The notes under the pieces are model-generated. The model had not been told where the DNA came from and did no database searches. It saw nothing but the letters and a program-made list of their open reading frames with translations. A DNA stretch of 55,531 nt from Floricoccus tropicus (GTDB lineage: Bacteria; Bacillota; Bacilli; Lactobacillales; Streptococcaceae), in NCBI RefSeq assembly GCF_001832905.1, contig NZ_MKIR01000003.1, positions 1 through 55,531 on the forward strand, given 5' to 3'. This document shows positions 7,674 to 16,170 of this stretch, in pieces (position 1 is the first letter of the stretch; each line of letters starts with the position of its first letter). The position numbers and the translations under genes are program-made.

Positions 7674-8313
7674 ACTCAATCTCCTTAAAAATTTCTGTAA
7701 AATTCACTCCGAAATACTCTTCAAAACTAACTTCTCTTCTCTTAGGAAAAAATTTATTATATTGTTCAAAGAAATCCATATCATCAACAAATTTATTTTC
7801 TATCAAATAATTAACTATAAGGAAAATTCTCCAATAATCAAACATCATTGAAGGTATGCTTTTTTCTATCTCACCTTTTCCGAATTCTAAGATAGAATGA
7901 TTCCCATATTTTGAATTTAAAACTTGGAACAACTTTTTTTCTACATGATAAATATCTTTAAACTCCTCATCAGATAATAAATATTTTCTTGGCAAGTAGA
8001 AGGCCATTCCTTCTTCAAACCACATTTCAAAAAGTTCATAGTCATCAAAATCACCAGGGAATAAGTCAATATGATGTGTTAATTCATGACATACTAATTC
8101 TCGTAATTGAAGATCGATATTATTTGTGTAATAATCATCAATTTCCGTTATATTATTTCCATCCAACTGTTCATGAAAAACTTCTAACCAATCAACTTTA
8201 TTCACTGATATAAATATTGAATCTTGCCTAGTGTAAGCCATTATCCAGGTATTAGAAAAAAAATTTTTCGCTGCAAAAGAGCTTGTCCAAACTATTGCTT
8301 TAGGTGGCTCCAA
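7663..8313 (-). CDS. Hypothetical protein with HExxH metallopeptidase motif
   Basis: 216 residues. HELTHH (76-81) followed 20 residues later by WFEEGMA (98-104) is the layout of a gluzincin zinc site (two His, one Glu), so a zinc peptidase fold is plausible. There is no signal peptide, so it would be cytoplasmic. The only available start is a TTG at 8313 with no ribosome site, and the frame is closed by a stop 18 bases further upstream, so the N terminus may be truncated or frameshifted. I do not recognise a named family. Confidence 0.6.
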   Translation of the reverse strand: MEPPKAIVWTSSFAAKNFFSNTWIMAYTRQDSIFISVNKVDWLEVFHEQLDGNNITEIDDYYTNNIDLQLRELVCHELTHHIDLFPGDFDDYELFEMWFEEGMAFYLPRKYLLSDEEFKDIYHVEKKLFQVLNSKYGNHSILEFGKGEIEKSIPSMMFDYWRIFLIVNYLIENKFVDDMDFFEQYNKFFPKRREVSFEEYFGVNFTEIFKEIEYDN

Positions 8314-8320
8314 TAAAAAA

Positions 8321-8446
8321 TTATTTATCTTCTAAAATTTTTTGATAGTTAACAATCTGATTTTTTAAATTAGAAATTGTCTTTTCCACCTGATGATATT
8401 CTTCCTTTGTTTCAAAGGCATATATATTTTTTATTTCATTTTTCAT
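8321..8446 (-). CDS. Small protein, 41 residues, coiled-coil-like
   Basis: Begins MKNEIKNIYAFETKEEYHQV and ends NYQKILEDK; highly charged, with heptad-like spacing suggesting one long helix. Its ATG overlaps the last codons of ogt by 11 bases (frame change), a usual sign of translational coupling, and its stop lies seven bases before the TTG of the HExxH gene. No function can be assigned. It could be the real N-terminal part of the downstream gene if a frameshift separated them. Confidence 0.5.
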   Translation of the reverse strand: MKNEIKNIYAFETKEEYHQVEKTISNLKNQIVNYQKILEDK

Positions 8447-8933
8447 ATTTAATATTTTCTAACTCCAAAAACTTCATTTTATTCTCAAGACCACCAGCAT
8501 AGCCTGTCAGTGTTCCGTCAGAACCTAATACACGATGACATGGAATTATAATTGATATCGGATTATGTCCTACTGCTCCACCTACAGCCTGAGGTGAGGA
8601 CTTTAGTCCATTTTCTTTCATCATTTGTGATAGTTGACCATAAGTCACTGTTTGACCATAAGGAATTTGAGTCAAAAGTTTCCATATCTCTTGACGAAAT
8701 TCTGTACCTTTAGGATTTAGTGGTGGACAAAAGTCAGGATTGGTTCCTGAAAAGTATAAATCTAACCACCTTTTTGTCTCAGCAAAGACAGGAAGGTCAA
8801 TACTTTTAGATGGCTCATCTATACCCAGCCCATAATATTTTTGATTTTTTATCCAAAGTCCCGTCAAAGATTGACCATCACTGGCTAGAGTTAACGTTCC
8901 TACTGGACTCTCAATATCTTTAATATAATTCAT
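8436..8933 (-). CDS. ogt: Methylated-DNA--protein-cysteine S-methyltransferase
   Basis: Removes O6-alkyl groups from guanine by suicidal transfer to its own cysteine. The active-site motif IPCHRVLG is at 130-136 with C132 as acceptor; the DNA-binding helix YGQLSQMM and the QAVGGAVGHNP segment are intact. 165 residues is normal for the Ogt/MGMT type. It follows the PHP gene by 12 bases in the same unit. The overlap with the small downstream ORF at its 3' end is noted there. Confidence 0.94.
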   Translation of the reverse strand: MNYIKDIESPVGTLTLASDGQSLTGLWIKNQKYYGLGIDEPSKSIDLPVFAETKRWLDLYFSGTNPDFCPPLNPKGTEFRQEIWKLLTQIPYGQTVTYGQLSQMMKENGLKSSPQAVGGAVGHNPISIIIPCHRVLGSDGTLTGYAGGLENKMKFLELENIKYEK

Positions 8934-8945
8934 TTTTTTCGTCTC

Positions 8946-9722
8946 TTATCTTAGAGGTCGCATTTTTAAATCGTTAGTATATTCAGCAACTTCACTTATC
9001 TTATACTTCAATAAAAATTCTCTCATTTTATCAAATTTATTACCATACTGATCAAGACTATGAGCATCAGACCCCAATGTGAATAGTCTGCCACCTAAAC
9101 CAATATACTTTTCAACCATATACGAGTATAGTTTCTCGTTACCATAAAGGTACATACTTTTAGCATTTAATTCCAGCGACATCTCTTTACCCACTGTAAG
9201 GTGAATTATTTTATCTAAATATTTTTTTGCATAAGAATCTAATTGTTCTGGAGTGACATCTAACTTACGCAAAGCATAGTCGAAGTGGGCGAGTACGTTT
9301 GCTGAAACATCACTCTCTAATGCCTGAATCATTCGATTAAAATAATCATCAAGCACTTGATCGATTGACAAAGTAGTCACAATATCGTCCATAAAATCAA
9401 ATTTTCCATTGTGGTGAACCGACAATAGTTTTAAGGCATATGTCTTACCATCAAGGTATTTAAGTGTTTCTTCTTCCTTCTCTGGGAAAAAGCCAATTTC
9501 TATTCCCTTATAAGCACGATTATTATATTTTTCATTTAATTCCCTGATTTTTTTATCATAGCTAGGATAATCTGGGAAATCATTTTTACCAGTTACAGGA
9601 TTTGCCACATCCATGTGCTCTGTTGTGACAATATTATTTTCATTACTTATAAAATAGTTTTCGATATTTTCTTCTGAATCGAAAGAAAAGTTTGAATGTA
9701 AATGTTGATCGTAAATTTTCAT
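8946..9722 (-). CDS. PHP-domain phosphatase, histidinol-phosphatase (HisJ) family
   Basis: 258 residues with the PHP metal motifs: DQHLHSNFSFDSEE near the N terminus, STVHHNGKF-type His pair near the middle (SVHHNGKFDF), and SDAHSLDQYG near the C terminus. HisJ enzymes dephosphorylate histidinol phosphate, but no other histidine genes are near, so the true substrate is open. Start chosen at the ATG at 9722, after AAGGAG; a longer in-frame reading would cross the promoter. First gene of a five-gene unit ending at 7134. Confidence 0.82.
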   Translation of the reverse strand: MKIYDQHLHSNFSFDSEENIENYFISNENNIVTTEHMDVANPVTGKNDFPDYPSYDKKIRELNEKYNNRAYKGIEIGFFPEKEEETLKYLDGKTYALKLLSVHHNGKFDFMDDIVTTLSIDQVLDDYFNRMIQALESDVSANVLAHFDYALRKLDVTPEQLDSYAKKYLDKIIHLTVGKEMSLELNAKSMYLYGNEKLYSYMVEKYIGLGGRLFTLGSDAHSLDQYGNKFDKMREFLLKYKISEVAEYTNDLKMRPLR

Positions 9723-9747
9723 GATTTCTCCTTTATTATTTATTGCA

Positions 9748-9756
9748 ATTATAGCA
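9748..9756 (-). promoter_or_regulatory. Promoter of the PHP-ogt unit (extended -10)
   Basis: Minus-strand TGCTATAAT, 26 bases before the PHP start. It lies just after the ilvA terminator, so this unit is separate from ilvCA. Confidence 0.65.
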
Positions 9757-9786
9757 CTTTTGAAAAATTTATTGGTAAATAAAGAA

Positions 9787-9806
9787 AAACACGCAATCAC
9801 GCGCGT
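9787..9806 (-). terminator. Terminator of ilvC-ilvA
   Basis: AACGCGCG/TGCGTGTT, 8-bp stem with two G-U pairs and a TGAT loop, followed by TTTCTTT on the minus strand, nine bases after the ilvA stop. Confidence 0.75.
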
Positions 9807-9815
9807 TATCTTTTT

Positions 9816-11069
9816 CTATACTAAGAGACTATATAAACTATTGTTTGATTCTAAGTCAATAAATGTTGGATCAAACTGAGTCATTCGTGATATAAGAGCT
9901 TCATAATCTTCCTTATCACTTAGAAGGACACCAACTAGTGCTGGTCCTTGACCGCGATTTGCTTTCTTCATGTATTCAAAGCGTGTAATATCATCTCCGG
10001 CTCCCAGAACATCACTTACGAACTCACGTAATGCTCCTGGCCTTTGAGGGAAATTAATGATGAAGTAATGTTTCAGTCCTTGATAAACTAAGCTTCTCTC
10101 TTCGATTTCCGGCATGCGATTTATATCATTATTACCTCCACTGATGATACAAACTACATTTTTACCTTTAATTTGATCAGCGATTATATCCAAGGCTGCA
10201 ACAGTTGCAGCACCTGCGGGTTCTACAACTATACCTTGCTTAGAATAAAGATCGATTATAGTGCCAGCAATCAATCCTTCATCAACTGTTACTAGCTCAT
10301 CTACATTATTTCTAGCTATTTCATAGGTTTTTTGACCGACTTGTTGAACTGCAATTCCATCAGCAAATTTATCAATTTTTTCTAACCTGACTGGATGATC
10401 ATTATCAAAAGCAGCTTGCATACTAGGTGCACCTGCAGCTTCTACACCAATAACTTTAGTCTCAGGGCTAACTGATTTTGCATAGGTTGATACACCTGAA
10501 ATCAATCCTCCACCACCAACTGCTGATAGGAGAAAGTCAATAGCTACATTTTCTTTATTAGCATCTTCAAATATTTCATAAGCTACTGTTCCTTGCCCTG
10601 CAATAACATCATAATCATCAAAGGGATCTACAAAAGTCATATCATGTTCTTGTGAAAATTCTTTAGCTGCTTTAGCTGATTCATCAAATGTATCACCGAC
10701 AAGAGCTATAGTCACATGTTCTCCCCCAAAAAATTTAACTTGAGTAATTTTTTGTTGTGGAGTGGTTGTTGGCATAAAGATTGTTGCTGGAGCTTTTAAT
10801 TGATGACAAGTATAAGCAACGCCTTGAGCATGGTTCCCTGCACTGGCTGCTACAACTCCCTTAGCTAATTTATCAGCTGGTAGGTTTGAAATAGCATAAA
10901 ACGCTCCTCTTAATTTAAAGGAGCGTACAAGCTGAACATTTTCTTGTTTAAGATAAATGTTTGCTTGATATTTTTCAGACAGGGATGGATCTTTTATAAG
11001 AGGTGTCCTAGAAACAACATCCTTTAGTATCTCTTGGGCTCTTAAAATTCTATCTACTGTAAATTCCAT
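9816..11069 (-). CDS. ilvA: Threonine dehydratase (threonine deaminase), biosynthetic
   Basis: Converts threonine to 2-oxobutanoate, the first step to isoleucine. The PLP lysine is K52 in SFKLRGA; the glycine loop GGGGLISG and the SAGNHAQGVA segment are present. Residues from about 330 on form a regulatory ACT-like domain (KHYFIINFPQRPGALREF), consistent with feedback control by isoleucine. 417 residues matches the lactococcal type. It follows ilvC by 16 bases and ends the ilvC-ilvA unit. Confidence 0.95.
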   Translation of the reverse strand: MEFTVDRILRAQEILKDVVSRTPLIKDPSLSEKYQANIYLKQENVQLVRSFKLRGAFYAISNLPADKLAKGVVAASAGNHAQGVAYTCHQLKAPATIFMPTTTPQQKITQVKFFGGEHVTIALVGDTFDESAKAAKEFSQEHDMTFVDPFDDYDVIAGQGTVAYEIFEDANKENVAIDFLLSAVGGGGLISGVSTYAKSVSPETKVIGVEAAGAPSMQAAFDNDHPVRLEKIDKFADGIAVQQVGQKTYEIARNNVDELVTVDEGLIAGTIIDLYSKQGIVVEPAGAATVAALDIIADQIKGKNVVCIISGGNNDINRMPEIEERSLVYQGLKHYFIINFPQRPGALREFVSDVLGAGDDITRFEYMKKANRGQGPALVGVLLSDKEDYEALISRMTQFDPTFIDLESNNSLYSLLV

Positions 11070-11085
11070 GTGTTCTTTCTAATTA

Positions 11086-12108
<1,023 letters not shown>

Positions 12109-12130
12109 TTATAAATTCTCCTTTTTGAAT

Positions 12131-12159
12131 TTTATATAATGTTACAATTTTTCTGACAA
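12131..12159 (-). promoter_or_regulatory. ilvC promoter
   Basis: Minus-strand TTGTCA (12154-12159), 17-bp spacer, TATAAA (12131-12136). Confidence 0.75.
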
Positions 12160-12161
12160 TT
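12147..12161. promoter_or_regulatory. CodY box over the ilvC -35
   Basis: ATTTTTCTGACAATT matches the CodY consensus AATTTTCWGAAAATT at 13 of 15 positions and covers the -35 hexamer, a position suited to repression when branched-chain amino acids and GTP are high. Confidence 0.65.
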
Positions 12162-12200
12162 TATCAAGGGTAATTGTAAAGTTTTTTAAAAATATTCTAT

Positions 12201-12224
12201 AATTTTCTGAATAAAGCGTTTACT
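12201..12224. promoter_or_regulatory. Second CodY box and cre-like site upstream of ilvC
   Basis: 12201-12215 (AATTTTCTGAATAAA) matches the CodY consensus at 12 of 15. It runs into ATAAAGCGTTTACT (12211-12224), which matches the CcpA cre consensus TGWAARCGYTWNCW at 12 of 14. The cre centre is about 93 bases upstream of the predicted start, an activating position like that known for the B. subtilis ilv-leu operon. Confidence 0.45.
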
Positions 12225-12321
12225 ACTTTTTAAAACACACTTTTCAGTTACTTACAGTTTATAATTATTGATTTAAGCCATGTAATCTTTGAAGATGAAG
12301 TTAGATATTTTCTATAAAAAA

Positions 12322-12341
12322 ACGATAGCATATGCTATCGT
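12322..12341 (-). terminator. Terminator of the ACT/UPF0210 unit
   Basis: Perfect 20-base palindrome ACGATAGCATATGCTATCGT followed by seven T on the minus strand, just after the stop at 12347. Confidence 0.88.
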
Positions 12342-12346
12342 AATAA

Positions 12347-13696
12347 TTAATTTTTAAATGAATGAATAGGTGCTGGAATTCGACCACCACGTTCAATAAA
12401 ATCTATTGACTTTGCATCATTAACCTTCATGACTGGAGCTGTTCCAAGAAGTCCACCAAACTCTACCATATCTCCAACTTTAGTGCCCTTGGCTGGAATA
12501 ATACGGACGGCTGTAGTCTTATGGTTAATTACCCCAATTGCTGCTTCATCTGCAATCATAGCAGCAATAGTAGAAGCTGGTGTATCACCTGGAAAAGCAA
12601 TCATATCTAGTCCAACTGAACAAATTGCAGTCATAGCTTCAAGCTTTTCAAGATTTAAATGACCAGTTTCTACAGCTTTAATCATACCTGCATCTTCTGA
12701 AACTGGAATAAAAGCACCCGATAATCCACCAACATGATTACATGCCATTACTCCACCTTTTTTAACTGCATCGTTAAGGAGAGCAAGAGCTGCAGTTGTT
12801 CCATGCGTTCCAACTGATTCAAGACCCATTTCTTCAAGAATTTGTGCAACACTATCTCCTACTGCCGGAGTTGGAGCAAGGGATAAGTCAACAATTCCGA
12901 AAGGTACACCTAATCGTTCCGAAGCAATTCGTCCAACCATTTGTCCCATACGTGTAATCTTAAATGCTGTTTTCTTAACTGTTTCAGCAACCACATCAAA
13001 TGATTGACCTTTAACTTTTTCAAGAGCCTTGTAAACAACACCTGGACCTGAAACACCAACATTTATTTCACAGTCAGCTTCTCCTACTCCATGGAATGCT
13101 CCTGCCATAAAAGGATTATCTTCAACTGCATTAGCGAATACAACAAGTTTAGCACATCCCATATCTGATGCTGCAGCTGTCTCCTTAATAGTTTCACCCA
13201 TCAATTTGACTGCATCCATATTTATACCCGCTTTAGTAGAGCCGATATTTACTGAAGAACAGACAAAATTTGTTTTAGCTAGAGCTTGTGGAATTGATTT
13301 AATAAGTTCAATATCACTTCCTTGATATCCTTTTTCAACTAGAGCAGAATATCCACCAATAAAGTTTACACCGACTTCTTGTGCAGCACGATCAAGAGTT
13401 TGGGCGTATTTAACACATTCTTCTGAACTTGCTTTAGCTGCAGACGCCACAATGGCAATGGGAGTTACTGAAATTCTCTTATTAATGATTGGAATACCGT
13501 ACTCAGCTTCAATTGCTTCCCCAACGCTGACTAAATCACGCGCTTTAGTTGTGATTTTATCATAAATTTTTTGACAAGCCTTATCAACATCAGCATCCAT
13601 ACAGTCCAACAATGAAATCCCCATTGTAATAGTACGAATGTCTAGATTCTCCTCATCAACCATTCTAATTGTTTCAAGTATTTGATTTGATTCCAT
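12347..13696 (-). CDS. UPF0210 (PFL/DUF711) family protein
   Basis: 449-residue cytoplasmic protein of the UPF0210/DUF711 family, distantly related to pyruvate formate-lyase-like folds; no reaction is established. Family hallmarks are NIRTIT-type start ([16 protein letters not shown]), [13 protein letters not shown] and [13 protein letters not shown]-like motifs ([15 protein letters not shown]). It follows an ACT-domain gene by 12 bases; this pair is conserved across Firmicutes and suggests amino-acid-responsive control of the larger protein. Confidence 0.88.
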   Translation of the reverse strand: MESNQILETIRMVDEENLDIRTITMGISLLDCMDADVDKACQKIYDKITTKARDLVSVGEAIEAEYGIPIINKRISVTPIAIVASAAKASSEECVKYAQTLDRAAQEVGVNFIGGYSALVEKGYQGSDIELIKSIPQALAKTNFVCSSVNIGSTKAGINMDAVKLMGETIKETAAASDMGCAKLVVFANAVEDNPFMAGAFHGVGEADCEINVGVSGPGVVYKALEKVKGQSFDVVAETVKKTAFKITRMGQMVGRIASERLGVPFGIVDLSLAPTPAVGDSVAQILEEMGLESVGTHGTTAALALLNDAVKKGGVMACNHVGGLSGAFIPVSEDAGMIKAVETGHLNLEKLEAMTAICSVGLDMIAFPGDTPASTIAAMIADEAAIGVINHKTTAVRIIPAKGTKVGDMVEFGGLLGTAPVMKVNDAKSIDFIERGGRIPAPIHSFKN

Positions 13697-13708
13697 GATT
13701 TCTCCTTA

Positions 13709-13975
13709 TTATAGCTTATGCATGGCATCAAAGATTTCTGCATTTTGAATAGTAATCTTCACTGCCAGTTCTTCACTAAGGCTATCAAACTCTGTCCTTA
13801 ATTGACTAAAATCTGAATCCTGTGGCAATGTCAAAGACATAATCATTGTAAAATAGTCATCCATGATTGTTTGACTGATATCTTCAATATTAATATCCAA
13901 TTGGGAAAGCTTGTTACTTACAGCTGCAACAATCCCTACCTTATCTTTTCCGATTACTGTTAAAATTCCACGCAT
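13709..13975 (-). CDS. ACT-domain protein, UPF0237 family
   Basis: 88 residues forming a single ACT domain: RGILTVIGKDKVGIVAAVSN is the typical first strand and helix, and DNIEDISQTI-like text (INIEDISQTIMDDYFTM) follows. ACT domains bind amino acids. It is a stand-alone regulator-type protein (GcvR-like) translated just ahead of its UPF0210 partner, from one extended -10 promoter. Confidence 0.9.
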   Translation of the reverse strand: MRGILTVIGKDKVGIVAAVSNKLSQLDINIEDISQTIMDDYFTMIMSLTLPQDSDFSQLRTEFDSLSEELAVKITIQNAEIFDAMHKL

Positions 13976-14004
13976 ATTTTAATTTCTCCTTTGAATTTTT
14001 TAAC

Positions 14005-14013
14005 ATTATATCA
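14005..14013 (-). promoter_or_regulatory. Promoter of the ACT/UPF0210 unit (extended -10)
   Basis: Minus-strand TGATATAAT, 29 bases before the ACT-domain start. Confidence 0.65.
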
Positions 14014-14053
14014 TAAACCTGATATATTTTCTTTATATATTTAATAAAAAAAC

Positions 14054-14085
14054 GAACGACAAGTTTTATTTAATACTTATCGTTC
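14054..14085 (-). terminator. Terminator after the immunity-like gene
   Basis: GAACGATAAGT/ACTTGTCGTTC, 11-bp stem with one G-U, then GTTTTTTTATT on the minus strand, starting ten bases past the stop at 14096. Confidence 0.85.
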
Positions 14086-14095
14086 ATCTTTTATG

Positions 14096-14422
14096 TTAAT
14101 GATTTCCATTTACTCCAAATATTGTTGAATATCCTTTAGCAGAATTACCAATATTTTTCAAAGTATCTGAATCGTTACTTATAGATAGAAAAAGTTTTCC
14201 AGCTTCTCCTGGTAATTGATTTTTTACAGCATAAATTCTAAGGTCAGAAAAAAGTCTATATGATAAATTATCTAAATTTCTTTTTTTACCCAACTCCAAA
14301 TATGCGTTTTCAAAAATCTGGCGAATTTCTGGTAGTAGATTTTCTGTTTCATAAGCAGCATGTATTCTTTCTAAAAATTCATCTACTTCTTGATTTTCAA
14401 TTTCTTTCTTATCTTCCTTCAT
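14096..14422 (-). CDS. Putative bacteriocin immunity-like protein (four-helix type)
   Basis: 108 residues, charged and predicted all-helical, with no signal peptide or membrane segment. The pattern EFLERIHAAYE...LPEIRQIFENAYLELGKKRNL...LSYRLFSDLRIYAVKNQLPGEAGKLF resembles the EntA/pediocin-type immunity family, small cytosolic proteins that protect producers from class IIa bacteriocins. Length and layout fit but no single residue motif proves it. No bacteriocin gene lies nearby. Start is the ATG at 14422 after GAGGG, not the in-frame TTG 24 bases upstream. Confidence 0.45.
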   Translation of the reverse strand: MKEDKKEIENQEVDEFLERIHAAYETENLLPEIRQIFENAYLELGKKRNLDNLSYRLFSDLRIYAVKNQLPGEAGKLFLSISNDSDTLKNIGNSAKGYSTIFGVNGNH

Positions 14423-14447
14423 TTTATCCCTCTTATATTCTGGCAAT

Positions 14448-14475
14448 AGAATACCACTTTAAGGAAATTTGTAAA
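14448..14475 (-). promoter_or_regulatory. Promoter of the immunity-like gene
   Basis: Minus-strand TTTACA (14470-14475), 16-bp spacer, TATTCT (14448-14453), 25 bases before the start. Confidence 0.55.
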
Positions 14476-14482
14476 GGATAAA

Positions 14483-15835
14483 CTAATTTTCTTTTTTTCT
14501 AGAAAGAATGTACCAAACGTATCCAATTACTAACCCTACAAGTGCTGGAGTAACCCAACCCATACCAAGCTTGTAAAAAGGGAGATTATTTTTAGCAAAT
14601 TCAATCATATTTTGCGCAAAATCAGTTTTTTTAATCCACTCTGGACTTGCATTTATAGCGTCAAAGAATGATGCAACTACTGTTAATAGAGTAGTCATTT
14701 GATAAACTCGCTTGTCGTGATTAAACAAAGGACCTGCAAGCGACAATAGAATTAATGTTATTGCTAGTGGATAAATAAAGAATAATACTGGTAGCGAATA
14801 AGAAATAATATTATTCAATCCAAAATTAGCAAAAATACATGGTAGGATACTTGCAAATACTGCAAATACATTATAAGAAACGCTAGGGAATAGCTCAGCA
14901 AATGTTTCTGAAAAAGCAGTAATTAGGCCGATTGCTGTTTTTAAACATGCTACGATTACGATAAGCGCAAGAAGGATTGACCCACCAGTTCCCAAATAAT
15001 ACTTAGCAATTTGAGCAAGAGCAATCCCACCGTTCTCGCTAATTTCAAATTTTCCAAGGCTCATGGCACCCATGTAAGAAAGACAAGTATAAATTAATCC
15101 CATCAAAAGAAGCGTTATAACACCAGACTTAACGGTATCCTTTGCAATCTCAGAAGGTTCTTCAACCCCCTTTGAACGAATTGCATTGATAACGATAATA
15201 CCGAAGGCTAGTGATGCTAGTGCATCAAGAGTATTATATCCATCAGTAAAACCTGTTAGAAAAGCATTATTAACATAAGCTTCTTGTATTGCAGAACCTG
15301 ATACTGAACCCATTGGGTTAAGGAAAGCTAAAACAATTAGCACTCCTAAAAGAAGTAAAAATATAGGGTTCAAGAACTTACCGACATAATCCAATATTTT
15401 ACCAGGTTTTCTAGATACTACCCAAGCTACTACAAAGAAAACTATACTGAATATTGCTAAAACCAATTTGGTATTTTGTTCAGGAACAAATGGCGCTATC
15501 CCAATCTGATAAGATGTTGTAGCAAGACGAGGTAAAGCAAAGAATGGACCAATTACTAAATACAATACTATAGTAAAAATATAGGCATAAGCTTTATTGA
15601 CACGCTTAGCCATATCAAATAAACCATTTGAACGAGTAAGACCCATTGCAATAACACCTAAAAATGGCAATCCAATAGCCGTCACTAGGAAGCCTAAATT
15701 GGCCATCAAGACATTGCCACCTGCTGCTTGTCCCATATGGACAGGGAATATTAGATTACCTGCACCAAAAAATAGGCCAAACAACATTGAGCCTATAAAA
15801 AAATAATCTTTTTTAGTTAATTTATTGCTATTCAT
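14483..15835 (-). CDS. brnQ: Branched-chain amino acid transporter, LIVCS family
   Basis: 450-residue, 12-helix membrane carrier that imports leucine, isoleucine and valine with Na+ or H+. The N-terminal [26 protein letters not shown] is the family signature. RBS GAGGAG precedes the ATG. It lies 71 bases after ilvN with no convincing terminator between, so read-through from ilvDBN is possible; a weak TGATATTAT -10 is also present. It sits between the two halves of the branched-chain biosynthetic genes, linking uptake to synthesis. Confidence 0.95.
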   Translation of the reverse strand: MNSNKLTKKDYFFIGSMLFGLFFGAGNLIFPVHMGQAAGGNVLMANLGFLVTAIGLPFLGVIAMGLTRSNGLFDMAKRVNKAYAYIFTIVLYLVIGPFFALPRLATTSYQIGIAPFVPEQNTKLVLAIFSIVFFVVAWVVSRKPGKILDYVGKFLNPIFLLLLGVLIVLAFLNPMGSVSGSAIQEAYVNNAFLTGFTDGYNTLDALASLAFGIIVINAIRSKGVEEPSEIAKDTVKSGVITLLLMGLIYTCLSYMGAMSLGKFEISENGGIALAQIAKYYLGTGGSILLALIVIVACLKTAIGLITAFSETFAELFPSVSYNVFAVFASILPCIFANFGLNNIISYSLPVLFFIYPLAITLILLSLAGPLFNHDKRVYQMTTLLTVVASFFDAINASPEWIKKTDFAQNMIEFAKNNLPFYKLGMGWVTPALVGLVIGYVWYILSRKKEN

Positions 15836-15906
15836 AAAAAATTGCTCCTCAATAAAATAATATAGGACTTATAATATCATAATTTAGCAACAATTTCATG
15901 ATTTTT

Positions 15907-16170
15907 TTAATATTCTGTCAAATTCTCAACATCTAAAACATCAACTTGTCTTCGAAGTTGTTTACTCACCAATTCAGTTTCACCCTTATTGTTTTCTGTG
16001 AAAGTAAAAATAATTTCCGAAATATCAGGATTCTCAGTAACGTCTGCGTGTACACTTAAAACGTTAACTTGCATACGAGTAAGTACGGTCATAACGCGTC
16101 CCAATACTCCTGCCTTATTAGAAAGTAGCGCCTTCAATTTATGGACTGGAAACTCAGTATCAATCGTCAT
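15907..16170 (-). CDS. ilvN: Acetolactate synthase regulatory subunit, short form
   Basis: Small subunit that stimulates IlvB and confers valine feedback. Only 87 residues: an ACT domain (HKLKALLSNKAGVLGRVMTVLTR) and a short tail. Most Firmicute IlvN/IlvH proteins have about 158-170 residues with a second, C-terminal domain, which is absent here; the short type resembles E. coli IlvN/IlvM in size. It overlaps the end of ilvB by 11 bases, so stoichiometric translation is expected. The 71 bases that follow leave no room for the missing domain. Confidence 0.88.
   Translation of the reverse strand: MTIDTEFPVHKLKALLSNKAGVLGRVMTVLTRMQVNVLSVHADVTENPDISEIIFTFTENNKGETELVSKQLRRQVDVLDVENLTEY

Noticed and set aside
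15836-15906. ilvN terminator
   Set aside because: ATCATGAAATT/AAATTATGAT pairs only partly and lacks a T tract, so I did not list it.
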